Assembly (NCBI GenBank): GCA_000171875.1
Contig: ABHI01000005.1
Location: 97,789-161,788 of the forward strand
Length of the DNA stretch: 64,000 nt
DNA from: Flavobacteriales bacterium ALC-1
GTDB lineage: Bacteria > Bacteroidota > Bacteroidia > Flavobacteriales > Flavobacteriaceae
Direction of reading: 5' to 3'
Below are positions 44,113 to 52,820 of the stretch, in pieces. Position numbers and translations under genes: made by a program. A model generated the notes under the pieces. The model saw nothing but the letters and a program-made list of their open reading frames with translations, was not told where the DNA came from and made no database searches. Position 1 is the first letter of the stretch. Each line of letters begins with the position of its first letter.

Positions 44113-44823
44113 CTAGTAATTTTCTAGCAGTTTAAGCACCTCTTTCTTATAACTTCGACTAAATGGCAAACTGTGTCGGTTAACTGTAATACCTTCACTG
44201 TTAAACGATTGAATCTTCGACAAAGCGATAATGTAAGATCTGTGAATCCGTATAAAATTTTGCCTGGGTAGTTTGGCTTCCATAGCACTTATGGTTTCTC
44301 TAGTGACTACGACTTCCTTTTCAAGATGGATTTTAATATAATCACTATAACTTTCTATAAAGAGAATTGAATCAAAATCTATCTTTAGCATTCTGCGATT
44401 AGAACGCACAAATATAAAATCATTGCTTTCTGAAGTATCATTAGATGTTTTTTCAACTTTGGTAAAAACTTCGAAATATCGATTCACAGCTCTAAGAAGT
44501 CTCTCAAAAGCAATAGGTTTTAATAAATAATCAACTGCCTGTAAATCAAAACCTTCAACAGCATAATCTCTGTAAGCTGTTGTGAAAATAATCTTTATAT
44601 CTTTGTTAATTGATTTGGCAAAGGCTATCCCAGATATCTCAGGCATATTAATATCTAGAAATACTAAATCTACTTTATTCTTACTAATAAAATTAAAAGC
44701 TTCAATGGCATTTTTGCATTGAGAAACAACTTCAATAGCATCTATTTTAGTTAAATGCGTAGCTATAATATCTCTAGCGATAACTTCATCATCAACGATT
44801 ATGCAAGAAACTGTTTTAGGCAT
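44113..44823 (-). CDS. LytTR-family response regulator
   Basis: 236 residues. Receiver domain with DDE near the start (residues 11-13), phosphoacceptor Asp57 in VFLDINMPE, Thr and Lys switch positions (TTAYRDYAVEG, DYLLKPI). The C-terminal LytTR DNA-binding domain holds IFVRSNRRMLKIDFDSILFIESYSDYIKIH and NFIRIHRSYIIAL. The start overlaps the kinase gene by eight bases. It probably regulates the divergent cluster at 46051 onward or its own operon. Confidence 0.93.
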   Translation of the reverse strand: MPKTVSCIIVDDEVIARDIIATHLTKIDAIEVVSQCKNAIEAFNFISKNKVDLVFLDINMPEISGIAFAKSINKDIKIIFTTAYRDYAVEGFDLQAVDYLLKPIAFERLLRAVNRYFEVFTKVEKTSNDTSESNDFIFVRSNRRMLKIDFDSILFIESYSDYIKIHLEKEVVVTRETISAMEAKLPRQNFIRIHRSYIIALSKIQSFNSEGITVNRHSLPFSRSYKKEVLKLLENY

Positions 44824-45871
44824 GATCTAACAAGAGTTTAAGTTGTACTTCAAAATGATGTTCACTTTCTATAATATCTAATGTATATTGATTTTTATAA
44901 AGCAATTCCAAGCGCTTTTTTATATTTTCTAATCCAATGCCTGATTTGTTATCTGACGACTTAGCATGTGAGTTTTTAATATTAAAATATATGATGCTAT
45001 CATTACACTTAAAAGAAATATCTATTGTTAAGACACCTTTTTCTATTTTACCATGCTTAAAGCTATTCTCTATGAACGGTAAAAATAACATTGGTGCAAC
45101 GGAAAGTGTTTCGGAACAATTAGAGTCTTTAAAGCTGATGTTCAGTGTATCATTAAATCGAGTTTCTTCTAGACTAATATAATCTTTTATATGGTTGATT
45201 TCCTCATCTAAAACTACAGATGGTTTATCGACTTGATATAATAAATAGTCAAGTAAATTTGAGAGTTTCAGAATCATTTCTGGTGTTTGCTCAGATTTTT
45301 TTAATGCAAAGCCATAGATAGTATTTAAAGTATTAAATAAAAAATGCGGATGAATTTGCATCTTTAAATATTTCAATTCTTGTTCTTTTAATTTGAGCTG
45401 CGCTTCTAAGATTTTAGCTTCGAGATCTGCATTGTGTCTAGACTGATTTAAATTCAGTTTTAAGAGTTTAAAAGCGCTTACAATAATAACAACCAAGCAA
45501 ATACTTGTAATAATAAAGATGCCACTTTTACTGAGTGTTGTCATTTTAGCAAACTTAAAATCTGTAAGAACTGCCAGTGCAAAAAAGACAGAAAAAATAA
45601 CTGCAAAAACTAAAATTATTAACGTATATATACTATAGAGACCAAATAAAAAGTAACGTTTTGTAATTAAGTAGTCAGGTAGTAATTTGTATATAGAAAC
45701 GTATGTAGCACCTATGGTTACAGGCATTAAAAATAACGAAAAGTAAAACACATTAATATCTATAGTATTGCCAACTCCAAATATTGAAGAAAAAAATAGC
45801 AGTATACAACACCAAAAGATAATATGGAGCAGCACACGTTTTAATTCTTTTGTTAACTGTAAGTTTTGCAT
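44816..45871 (-). CDS. LytS/YpdA-like sensor histidine kinase
   Basis: 351 residues. Four transmembrane helices (about 12-33, 41-60, 76-102, 116-137), a coiled coil, then the His_kinase motif QIHPHFLFNTLNTIYG with the phosphoacceptor His at about 176, and an ATPase domain with PFIENSFKHG and SGIGLENIKKRLELLY. No separate sensor domain, so the stimulus is likely sensed in the membrane. It forms a two-component system with the overlapping LytTR gene. Confidence 0.92.
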   Translation of the reverse strand: MQNLQLTKELKRVLLHIIFWCCILLFFSSIFGVGNTIDINVFYFSLFLMPVTIGATYVSIYKLLPDYLITKRYFLFGLYSIYTLIILVFAVIFSVFFALAVLTDFKFAKMTTLSKSGIFIITSICLVVIIVSAFKLLKLNLNQSRHNADLEAKILEAQLKLKEQELKYLKMQIHPHFLFNTLNTIYGFALKKSEQTPEMILKLSNLLDYLLYQVDKPSVVLDEEINHIKDYISLEETRFNDTLNISFKDSNCSETLSVAPMLFLPFIENSFKHGKIEKGVLTIDISFKCNDSIIYFNIKNSHAKSSDNKSGIGLENIKKRLELLYKNQYTLDIIESEHHFEVQLKLLLDHA

Positions 45872-45976
45872 TACTTGGTTTCAAAATTGCTACAATAATA
45901 ACGCATTTAAAATTGTTGTTATTTTTTTGTAGACAGATAACCAATTTTGTAAGCGTTTTAGCATCCTTGTCATAAC

Positions 45977-46001
45977 GCGACCCAAAATGGTCACTGGTCG
46001 C
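45977..46001. promoter_or_regulatory. GCGACC-n13-GGTCGC inverted repeat, candidate operator
   Basis: In the gap between the divergent kinase gene and the thioredoxin gene. Six-base arms GCGACC (45977-45982) and GGTCGC (45996-46001) with an extra GGTCA between them. It is much richer in G+C than the surrounding DNA. It may be bound by the LytTR regulator or another factor. Confidence 0.35.
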
Positions 46002-46050
46002 AAAATATATTAACAACTCTATTTTCGCCTTAGATTTGAAAAAAAATGAG

Positions 46051-46704
46051 ATGGCAATTAATAAATTTTCAAAATTTGTAATAGTAATTACCGCTATAGG
46101 AATTGCGTATGCTGTCTTCTTAATTATAAAAAATCCACAACCCTTTGGCAAAATTGCATTGTTAGCATTCACTGTATTAGGGCTTGCAACTTTTATAAAA
46201 CACAAGATTGTTAAAGGTACATTTCAAGTAATAGCTTTAATTTCTGGACTGCTGTTTTCGGCTCTTGGCACGCGATCTTTATTATTCAATCATACAAACG
46301 AAAAACTTCTAGATAGCAAAACTGAAGTCGTCTTTTCAGAGCTTTCATTTTCAGAATCTTTAAAGAAAGCAAAAGCTGAGAACAAATTAGTTTTTGTAGA
46401 TTTTTATACCGTTTGGTGTGCGCCATGTATTACATTTCATAAAGACGTTTTAAATGATAAAGCAGTTGCTGAAATTATGAATCAAACTTTCGTAAATAAA
46501 AAATTTGATTTATATAGAGGTGAGGGTATTTCTCTAAAAGAGAGATATAATGTCTATTATGTACCTCGTTTTTTAATTTTGGATGGTGAAGGAAATATCG
46601 TTGAAGATATTTCAACAGATACCGCACTTACAAAAGAACGAATGATCTATATTTCAAAAAAGCACAATAACATTAAACACAAATCTAAAAACACAAAATT
46701 ATGA
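46051..46704 (+). CDS. Membrane-anchored thioredoxin-like protein
   Basis: 217 residues from the ATG at 46051 (a TTG at 46036 would add five residues). Two to three N-terminal transmembrane helices (about 9-26, 34-50, 57-77), then a thioredoxin domain with the active site FYTVWCAPCITFHKDV, as in DsbD C-terminal domains, and the cis-Pro in VYYVPRFLIL. It should act on periplasmic disulfides. The stop overlaps the start of the ExbB-like gene by four bases. Confidence 0.85.
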   Translation: MAINKFSKFVIVITAIGIAYAVFLIIKNPQPFGKIALLAFTVLGLATFIKHKIVKGTFQVIALISGLLFSALGTRSLLFNHTNEKLLDSKTEVVFSELSFSESLKKAKAENKLVFVDFYTVWCAPCITFHKDVLNDKAVAEIMNQTFVNKKFDLYRGEGISLKERYNVYYVPRFLILDGEGNIVEDISTDTALTKERMIYISKKHNNIKHKSKNTKL

Positions 46705-47066
46705 GATTATTAAACGATGGCGGACCAGTAATGTATATTATATTAATAATATTACTATTAACTATATTCTTTATGGTAAAAGCGTTTTTAACTATGAATA
46801 AAAACAGAGCACAATCAAAAAAAATGATTGGTTTAGTCAATGAGTCTAGCATATTGAGTTTGGTCGTTGGTTGTTTTGCTTCTGTTTATAGTATAATAGG
46901 TTTATTTGATATGGTGCAAGCTATTGGAGAAACGAGACCAGATCTTTTTTCTGCAGGTCTTAAAATAGCATTACTAACAATAACTTTTGGATTATTATCT
47001 TTTATTATTGGGCGTTTGGGAATTTTATTATATAAATGGATTTTAAAACCCGATATGGCAGAATAA
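46701..47066 (+). CDS. Small MotA/TolQ/ExbB-like membrane protein
   Basis: 121 residues, three transmembrane helices (about 8-29, 47-66, 83-113). The segment LFSAGLKIALLTITFGLLSFIIGRLG resembles the proton-channel helices of the MotA/TolQ/ExbB family, which drive TonB or motility systems. The protein is about half the usual ExbB length and has no ExbD partner beside it. It is coupled to the thioredoxin gene by a four-base overlap. A small hairpin (GGTTTC/GAAACC at 47085-47101) follows. Confidence 0.65.
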   Translation: MRLLNDGGPVMYIILIILLLTIFFMVKAFLTMNKNRAQSKKMIGLVNESSILSLVVGCFASVYSIIGLFDMVQAIGETRPDLFSAGLKIALLTITFGLLSFIIGRLGILLYKWILKPDMAE

Positions 47067-47135
47067 TTAATAGATACAGAATACGGTTTCATATAGAAAC
47101 CACTTAAATACTCTCACTTTTAAATAATTAAACTT

Positions 47136-48458
47136 ATGAAACAATTACTTATTGTTGCCATACTAATTGTCAACACTCTAAATTTAAATGCTCAAGATTT
47201 AAATCAGCTTGATGAATTTTTAAATATACTCGAAGCCAATGATAAACTAATGGCCACAATGACCATTACTAATGGAGGTAATCAAATTTATAACAAAGCA
47301 GTAGGATATGCAGATGTAAACAGCAGCATTAAAAATACCTCAGCAACTAAATTTAGAATAGGCTCAATTACAAAAGCTTTTACAGCAACCATGATTTTTC
47401 AGCTCATAGATGAAGGCAGAATAACTCTAGATTCACCCTTAACTCTATTTTTTAATGGCATACCTAGTGCATCAAAAATTACAATTGCTCATCTTTTAAA
47501 TCATAGTAGTGGGTTGTTCAACATTACAAATGATTCGAAGTTTGGTGAGTGGATGCTAAAGCCATCATCTAGAGGTGATATGCTAAAAAGAATACAGGCG
47601 TATGATTTAGATTTTAATCCAGGTGAGCAAACAGCATATAGTAATACTAATTATCTTTTGTTAGGTTATATTATTGAGATTTTAGATAAAGATTTATATA
47701 TGCAAGCTTTGGAGAAAAGGATAATAAAAAAGATAGGATTGAAGAATACATATTATGGTAGCAAAATAAATAATTCTAAAAATGAAAGCTATTCATACAT
47801 TATAGAAAACGAATCTTGGACTATTACATCAGAAACAGAAATGTCTAATCCAGGAGGAGCTGGAGCAATAGTGTCTACTTCCGAAGATTTAACCCAATTT
47901 ATGAATGCTCTTTTTGCAGGAAAATTAATTTCTGACACTAGTTTTGAAGCTATGAAAAAGACTAATGATAATGAAACATGTCATGGTATTTTTTATGCAA
48001 ATATGAATGGCTTAGATATTTATGCTTGTGAAGGTGGCATTGATGGATTCCAATCTATGTTAATCCATGTTCCTAAATTTAAAACTACAATAGCTTTAAC
48101 TGCAAATGCACTAAATTATAGTAAAATGCAGATCATGCTATCTACTTTTGGGTTATTGAGTGGTCAACCTATTACGATGCCAGTTTTTACAACCCTTGAA
48201 TTGACAGAAGAGCAAGTAAAGCAATACGAAGGTGAGTATGCTTGCGATGAAGTGCCTTATAAATTAATATTTAAAGCTAATGGTACTGTTTTAATGGGTG
48301 CGCCAGAACAGAGTAATTTAAAAGAGTTAACACCAACAAAACAGCATCAATTTACATTCGATACTTTAGGAGTTGTGTTAGATTTTCATCCAGGAGTTGG
48401 TGTCGTGAAATTTACAAAAGGAAATGAAAAACCGTTACTATTTAAACGAATAAAATAA
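47136..48458 (+). CDS. Serine hydrolase (class C beta-lactamase-like)
   Basis: 440 residues. Signal peptide (cut near LNAQ). S77-I-T-K80 in FRIGSITKAFTATM, YSN in TAYSNTNYLLLGY and a later GGIDGF in place of the KTG/HGG motif. The C-terminal ~90 residues (YEGEYACDEVPYKLIFKANG) are a beta domain similar to that of the hydrolase at 40753. Probably a periplasmic D-alanyl peptidase or esterase. It belongs to a run of envelope genes beginning at 46051. Confidence 0.88.
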   Translation: MKQLLIVAILIVNTLNLNAQDLNQLDEFLNILEANDKLMATMTITNGGNQIYNKAVGYADVNSSIKNTSATKFRIGSITKAFTATMIFQLIDEGRITLDSPLTLFFNGIPSASKITIAHLLNHSSGLFNITNDSKFGEWMLKPSSRGDMLKRIQAYDLDFNPGEQTAYSNTNYLLLGYIIEILDKDLYMQALEKRIIKKIGLKNTYYGSKINNSKNESYSYIIENESWTITSETEMSNPGGAGAIVSTSEDLTQFMNALFAGKLISDTSFEAMKKTNDNETCHGIFYANMNGLDIYACEGGIDGFQSMLIHVPKFKTTIALTANALNYSKMQIMLSTFGLLSGQPITMPVFTTLELTEEQVKQYEGEYACDEVPYKLIFKANGTVLMGAPEQSNLKELTPTKQHQFTFDTLGVVLDFHPGVGVVKFTKGNEKPLLFKRIK

Positions 48459-48480
48459 TATAGTAACTAAAAACTAAAGA

Positions 48481-49704
48481 ATGAGAAATTATAGATTCAT
48501 TATAGCCATAATTATTTCATGTTTATATTTAAAAGGAACAGCACAGTTAAATCAATCTAATGACGAACAAATTATAATTGGTAAGGTTGATAGTATATAT
48601 TCTGAAGTATTAAAAGAACAAAGAAAAATATGGGTACAAGTCCCAGAGAATATAGATAGCTCAAAAAAATATCCTGTTATCTATGTTTTAGATGCATCTA
48701 AAAATTTCTATTCAATCACGGCGATGCTCAAACAATTATTACCTTGGAAAATTCCTAACTCTATTATTGTTGGCATTACAAATACAGATAGAACAAGAGA
48801 TTTTACACCAACCAATGTCCCATTTCAACGTGGACATCAATCAAAAACTTCTGGAGGCGCTAATAATTTTTTAAAATTTGTAAAGCAAGAATTAAAACCC
48901 TTTATAAATAATAAATACCCAACAGAGAATAATAATACAATCATTGGCCATTCAACAGGAGGCTTATTTGTACTCTACACTTTTTTGAATCACGAGAGCG
49001 TTTTTGATAACTATTTAGCAATAGACCCAAGTCTTTGGTGGGATGAAGAATACTTAGTCAAAGAAGCTGAAGAAAAAATTAAAACTAAAAATCTAAAAGA
49101 TAAATCAGTGTACATAGCTGTAGCTAACAGTATTGGTAAAGTTATGGATACATTAAAAGTAAGAAGAGATAAAACTGTACCTACAGAGCAGATTAGAGCT
49201 AATTTAAAGTTTCACGATATATTGGTTAAACATAATAACAAGCTTAACTTTACTTGGGAATACTTTAAAAATGAAGATCATGGAAGTATAGTTATACCAG
49301 CCCAATACAATGGATTAAGATCAGTTTTTTCTTGGTTCCCATTTCCTGAAATGTGGAGATTCAATACACCAAAAAACTATTCGGTTAAGCAATTGATAGA
49401 ACCCTATTATTCGCATTATAAAAAATTGAGTACGCGAATGAAACGTGAAGTAAAGCCAGATTGGCAATTACTAAATGATGTTGGTTTTTATATGCTAAAA
49501 GGGCACAACCTTCCTAAAAAAGCTTTAGCATATTTAGAAATGAATCTCGATTTCTATCCCAGTGACTCAAAAACTTATGTTGCGTTGGGAAAGTATTATC
49601 TAACACAAAAAGATAAACTTGTAGCAATTTCCTATTTTGAAAAAGCTATTAAAATAGATAATAACCAAGAGGCTTTAGCGCAACTAAAAAAACTTAAAAA
49701 TTAA
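48481..49704 (+). CDS. Esterase-D-like alpha/beta hydrolase with TPR tail
   Basis: 407 residues. Signal peptide (MRNYRFIIAIIISCLYLKGTAQ). Fold of the siderophore-esterase/esterase D type: PVIYVLDASKNFYSIT, nucleophile elbow GHSTGGLFVL with Ser158, and a late EDHGSIV with the catalytic His. The C-terminal ~90 residues form TPR helices (AYLEMNLDFYPSDSKTYVALGKYYL). Substrate not known; acyl esters or siderophore backbones are possible. No TonB receptor is close. Confidence 0.88.
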   Translation: MRNYRFIIAIIISCLYLKGTAQLNQSNDEQIIIGKVDSIYSEVLKEQRKIWVQVPENIDSSKKYPVIYVLDASKNFYSITAMLKQLLPWKIPNSIIVGITNTDRTRDFTPTNVPFQRGHQSKTSGGANNFLKFVKQELKPFINNKYPTENNNTIIGHSTGGLFVLYTFLNHESVFDNYLAIDPSLWWDEEYLVKEAEEKIKTKNLKDKSVYIAVANSIGKVMDTLKVRRDKTVPTEQIRANLKFHDILVKHNNKLNFTWEYFKNEDHGSIVIPAQYNGLRSVFSWFPFPEMWRFNTPKNYSVKQLIEPYYSHYKKLSTRMKREVKPDWQLLNDVGFYMLKGHNLPKKALAYLEMNLDFYPSDSKTYVALGKYYLTQKDKLVAISYFEKAIKIDNNQEALAQLKKLKN

Positions 49705-49717
49705 AAACTACAATACT

Positions 49718-50344
49718 ATGGAAACTATAATACGAATAATTTTACTACTTATCTTATCACTTGCTTTTTCTTGCGGTGAAAGCACATCATCAAACACATC
49801 AGAAAGTGAATTGATAATGAAAATCAATGCTGTTCAAGAACAAGTGATGGCACAAGGAAATATTACTAAAGAAGAGGAACAGGCAATGTTAAGTCTATGC
49901 AGCATTATGTCACATGATGATGGTTTAGCAAATTATAGCCCTGATAATAGAATGATATTAAAAGATGTTGAGATAGTGCCAATATATGATGGTTGTGAGA
50001 AACTTTCAGAAGATGAAACAAAAGCATGTTTTAATAATAAAGTATCAACATTTATAAAGCGAGAGTTTAACTTGAATGTATCAAGAGATTTAAATCTCTC
50101 AGAACCAAAGCAGGTAGAAGCCTTTTTTATAATTGACCAAACTGGAAATCTAACAGGTATGAAAGTCAGAGATTCAGAAGTAACTATTCAAGGAGAAATC
50201 TTAAGAGTACTACGAAAAATGCCCATAATGAAACCCGCTTTTCATAATGGAGAAAGTGTTTCTGTATTATGTTCCATGATAATAAAATATGGAAATGATA
50301 TCGAAATTGATATGGTTTACATTCCTGAAAGACCAAATGAATAA
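49718..50344 (+). CDS. TonB-C-like lipoprotein
   Basis: 208 residues. Lipoprotein signal ending LAFSC (Cys18). The last ~120 residues match the TonB C-terminal domain as found in many Bacteroidota proteins: VEIVPIYDGCEKLSEDETKACFNNKVSTFIKREFN, then a VEAFFIIDQTGNLTGMKVRDSE strand pair and the VLRKMPIMKPAFHNGESVSV end. It has no transmembrane helix or proline-rich arm, so it cannot transduce energy in the classic way and may bind a surface partner. Ended by the terminator at 50364. Confidence 0.8.
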   Translation: METIIRIILLLILSLAFSCGESTSSNTSESELIMKINAVQEQVMAQGNITKEEEQAMLSLCSIMSHDDGLANYSPDNRMILKDVEIVPIYDGCEKLSEDETKACFNNKVSTFIKREFNLNVSRDLNLSEPKQVEAFFIIDQTGNLTGMKVRDSEVTIQGEILRVLRKMPIMKPAFHNGESVSVLCSMIIKYGNDIEIDMVYIPERPNE

Positions 50345-50363
50345 AATTTGAATTATAAGAATT

Positions 50364-50397
50364 AAAAAAGCGAACTTATTAAAGTTCGCTTTTTTTA
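50364..50397. terminator. Terminator after the TonB-like lipoprotein
   Basis: Perfect 14-base arms AAAAAAGCGAACTT (50364-50377) and AAGTTCGCTTTTTT (50382-50395), four-base loop. Same AAGCGAAC/GTTCGCTT core as at 40596. Confidence 0.9.
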
Positions 50398-50438
50398 TGT
50401 CCAGTTATTTAATTCAGTAATTTTGTGTAAAAGATAGT

Positions 50439-50843
50439 ATGGAAGAATTAACATTAACCACACCAGCACTTTTATTCTCAGCCATATCACTAATTATGTT
50501 GGCATATACCAACCGTTTTTTAGCTTATGCAGCTGTAATTAGAAATCTTAGTGAGAAATATAAAGAGAAGAAAGAAGATTCTCTAATACGTCAGATTAAT
50601 AATCTTAAATTAAGGTTGAATCTAACCCGCTGGATGCAAATTTTTGGAATTTCAAGCCTTTTACTTTGTGTACTAACCATGCTTTTAATTTATATAGATC
50701 AACACATTATAGCTGTTTGGATATTCGGAATTGCTTTAATATTGCTTATCTTATCCTTGACATTATTGATTAGAGAGATTCAAATTTCTGCACAAGCATT
50801 ACAGCATCATTTAGGAGATATTGAAGCTAATTTAAAAAAGTAA
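50439..50843 (+). CDS. DUF2721 membrane protein
   Basis: 134 residues. N-terminal hydrophobic helix (LTTPALLFSAISLIMLAYTNRFLAYAAVIRNL), a charged helix, then two more transmembrane helices (about 68-88 and 93-112), ending in a helix with REIQISAQALQHHLGDIE. This layout and the conserved start fit DUF2721. No function is known to me. It precedes the ECF sigma gene by 90 bases on the same strand but looks independent. Confidence 0.82.
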   Translation: MEELTLTTPALLFSAISLIMLAYTNRFLAYAAVIRNLSEKYKEKKEDSLIRQINNLKLRLNLTRWMQIFGISSLLLCVLTMLLIYIDQHIIAVWIFGIALILLILSLTLLIREIQISAQALQHHLGDIEANLKK

Positions 50844-50932
50844 GATTTTTTTTAAAATAATTGTGACTTCATTAAATGTTTGGTGTCTTAAAACTAATAA
50901 CTAACAAAGTTAAAACGAACTAACATATACAA

Positions 50933-51526
50933 TTGACAACAGACGCTGTTCATACCCTAACCGATGAAGCGCTCGTAGAAGCTATCGTAAAAACCAATAA
51001 CACCCTGTTATTTGAGGTGTTATACGATAGGTACGCGACAATGGTTTATAACAAATGTTATGGATTTGCTAATGGTGTTGATGAAGCCAAAGATTTAACA
51101 CAAGATGTATTTTTAAGAGTCTTTGTTAAGCTTGCCAGTTTTAAAGGAAAATCAAAATTTTCAACTTGGTTGTATGCATTTACATATAATCATTGCGTAA
51201 ATTATGTAACTAGAAATACGGCAAAGAAGATTGAAAAAAAATCTGTAAGTTCTGATAGTGTTGATATACAGAATATTGGTGAGAATATAGATTCTACTCG
51301 TGAGTTTGAAAGCATGCGTGTAGAAAAATTAAAGAAAGTGATGGAGTTGATTTCACCAGACGAGAAGATGATATTATTATTAAAGTATCAAGATAATTTA
51401 TCAATTAGAGAATTGTCTGAGGCTATGGACATTGGAGAAAGTGCAGTGAAAATGCGCTTAAAGAGAGCAAAAGAAAAACTTGTACAGAAGTACAATAATT
51501 ATACGAAAGATGGAAAATCCATTTAA
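50933..51526 (+). CDS. ECF-type RNA polymerase sigma factor
   Basis: 197 residues from a TTG start (LTTDAVHTLTDEALVEAIV). Region 2: LFEVLYDRYATMVYNKCYGFANGVDEAKDLTQDVFLRVFVKL, FKGKSKFSTWLYAFTYNHCVNYV; region 4: ISPDEKMILLLKYQDNLSIRELSEAMDIGESAVKMRLKRAKEKL. No normal anti-sigma gene follows; a 57-residue protein overlaps the end instead, then an MscS-type channel, suggesting a link to osmotic or envelope stress. Confidence 0.92.
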   Translation: MTTDAVHTLTDEALVEAIVKTNNTLLFEVLYDRYATMVYNKCYGFANGVDEAKDLTQDVFLRVFVKLASFKGKSKFSTWLYAFTYNHCVNYVTRNTAKKIEKKSVSSDSVDIQNIGENIDSTREFESMRVEKLKKVMELISPDEKMILLLKYQDNLSIRELSEAMDIGESAVKMRLKRAKEKLVQKYNNYTKDGKSI

Positions 51527-51683
51527 GCAAATAAATCAGCCTTTAAAAGAAGTTCCTGAAGAACTTAAAGGAAGAGTCATGCACGATATTGCAATGGCCA
51601 AGCTATTTATGGAGTTAGCTGAACTGTTTTCGTATAACATTGGGCATATCATAGACAGTGTCACCAGTAAAAGAACAAAATAG
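51510..51683 (+). CDS. Small conserved protein (57 aa) coupled to the ECF sigma gene
   Basis: MENPFKQINQPLKEVPEELKG at the start, then helices VMHDIAMAKLFMELAELFSY. The frame extends back to 51480, but the ATG at 51510 matches homologues I recall and gives a 17-base overlap with the sigma gene. It has no zinc-finger anti-sigma motif and no transmembrane helix. Its fixed position between sigma factor and channel suggests it could control the sigma factor; not shown. Confidence 0.7.
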   Translation: MENPFKQINQPLKEVPEELKGRVMHDIAMAKLFMELAELFSYNIGHIIDSVTSKRTK

Positions 51684-51719
51684 AATACTTAATAAACCCT
51701 AACATAAAAATTAATAAGT

Positions 51720-52547
51720 ATGGAAAAAGTGAATGAATTTTCGGATATAGCAATGAAATCCCTAACCAATATCTGGTTAGAGATTACTAAGATATTTCCT
51801 AACATAGTTGGAGCTATAGTAGTTATTATTATTGGTTGGTTAGTCACAAAACTCGTAGTAAGGATTATAAAGAAAGTTTTAAAATTAGCAAAGGCTAATA
51901 AACTAGACGATAAATTAAACGATATTGAAATAATTGAAGGAAAGAAACTTAATTTCGATACTATAAAAGTTGTTTCAAAGTTTGTAAAATACTTAATGTA
52001 TATCGTCTTGTTGGTGACCGCATCAGATATAATGGGGTTAGATATTATTACTAATCAAATAAGCAACTTAATATCATATTTACCACAGTTATTTGCGGCT
52101 TTAGTCATATTCATTGTTGGTCTATTATTTGCCAATTTTGTTAAAAATGGTCTTAAATCTCTATTTGAATCTATGGATTTATCAGGCGGTAAAATGATTA
52201 GTCAAGTTGTGTTTTTCTTAATACTAACTTTTATATCTATTACTGCATTAAATCAAGCAGGTATTGATACAGAAATTATTACCAATAATATTAACATGAT
52301 TATTGCAGCTTTTCTCTTAGCATTTGCTATTGCGTTTGGTTTAGGCGCCAGAAATGTGGTTGGAAAACTCATGCATACATTTTATGCACGTAAAATGTTT
52401 GAAGTAGGTCAAAACATATCTTTTAATAATGAAAGCTATATAATAGAAGAAGTAAAAAGCATATCAGTAATATTAAAAAATTCTAAGGGAAAGCTTATTG
52501 TTCCTATTAAAGAATTAACAGAAAATCAAGTACAATTGCAGGATTAA
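51720..52547 (+). CDS. MscS-type mechanosensitive channel family protein
   Basis: 275 residues, four or five transmembrane helices (about 24-46, 83-101, 117-138, 152-170, 187-206). The pore region reads AAFLLAFAIAFGLGARNVVGKLMHTFYARKMFEVGQ, with the Gly/Ala pattern of MscS helix 3, and a small beta domain with IIEEVKSISVILKNSKGKLIVPIKEL. The C-terminal cytoplasmic domain of MscS is short or missing. It should release solutes when the membrane is stretched. Confidence 0.85.
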   Translation: MEKVNEFSDIAMKSLTNIWLEITKIFPNIVGAIVVIIIGWLVTKLVVRIIKKVLKLAKANKLDDKLNDIEIIEGKKLNFDTIKVVSKFVKYLMYIVLLVTASDIMGLDIITNQISNLISYLPQLFAALVIFIVGLLFANFVKNGLKSLFESMDLSGGKMISQVVFFLILTFISITALNQAGIDTEIITNNINMIIAAFLLAFAIAFGLGARNVVGKLMHTFYARKMFEVGQNISFNNESYIIEEVKSISVILKNSKGKLIVPIKELTENQVQLQD

Positions 52548-52612
52548 CTATAAGGTTAGGGTTATAGATTTTATGTTGACATAAAATGTGATCCTGCACG
52601 TACTTGACCTAT

Positions 52613-52642
52613 AAAAACCTCTTCTCTTGAAGAGGTTTTTTA
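52613..52642. terminator. Terminator after the mechanosensitive channel
   Basis: Arms AAAAACCTCTTC (52613-52624) and GAAGAGGTTTTT (52629-52640), four-base loop, T-run. The rest of the gap to 52820 holds AT-rich DNA without another clear signal except a TATCTTGT close to a -7 element. Confidence 0.88.
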
Positions 52643-52820
52643 TTAACATTAATTCATTTCAATAAAAAAAAGACTCATTACTAAAGCATAATTTTATCGC
52701 TTAAACATATAAAAATATGCTGAAATACATATTATTACTTATTTCTCTTATATTTTCGTTTAAATTATTATTACTAAATTGTATCTTGTAACTGTTGGAC
52801 TCATAAAGCCCCCTAAGCTC

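Noticed and set aside
52779..52820. Earlier start for the T9SS type A protein
   Set aside because: The extra 14 residues precede a perfect signal peptide that starts at the ATG 52821.
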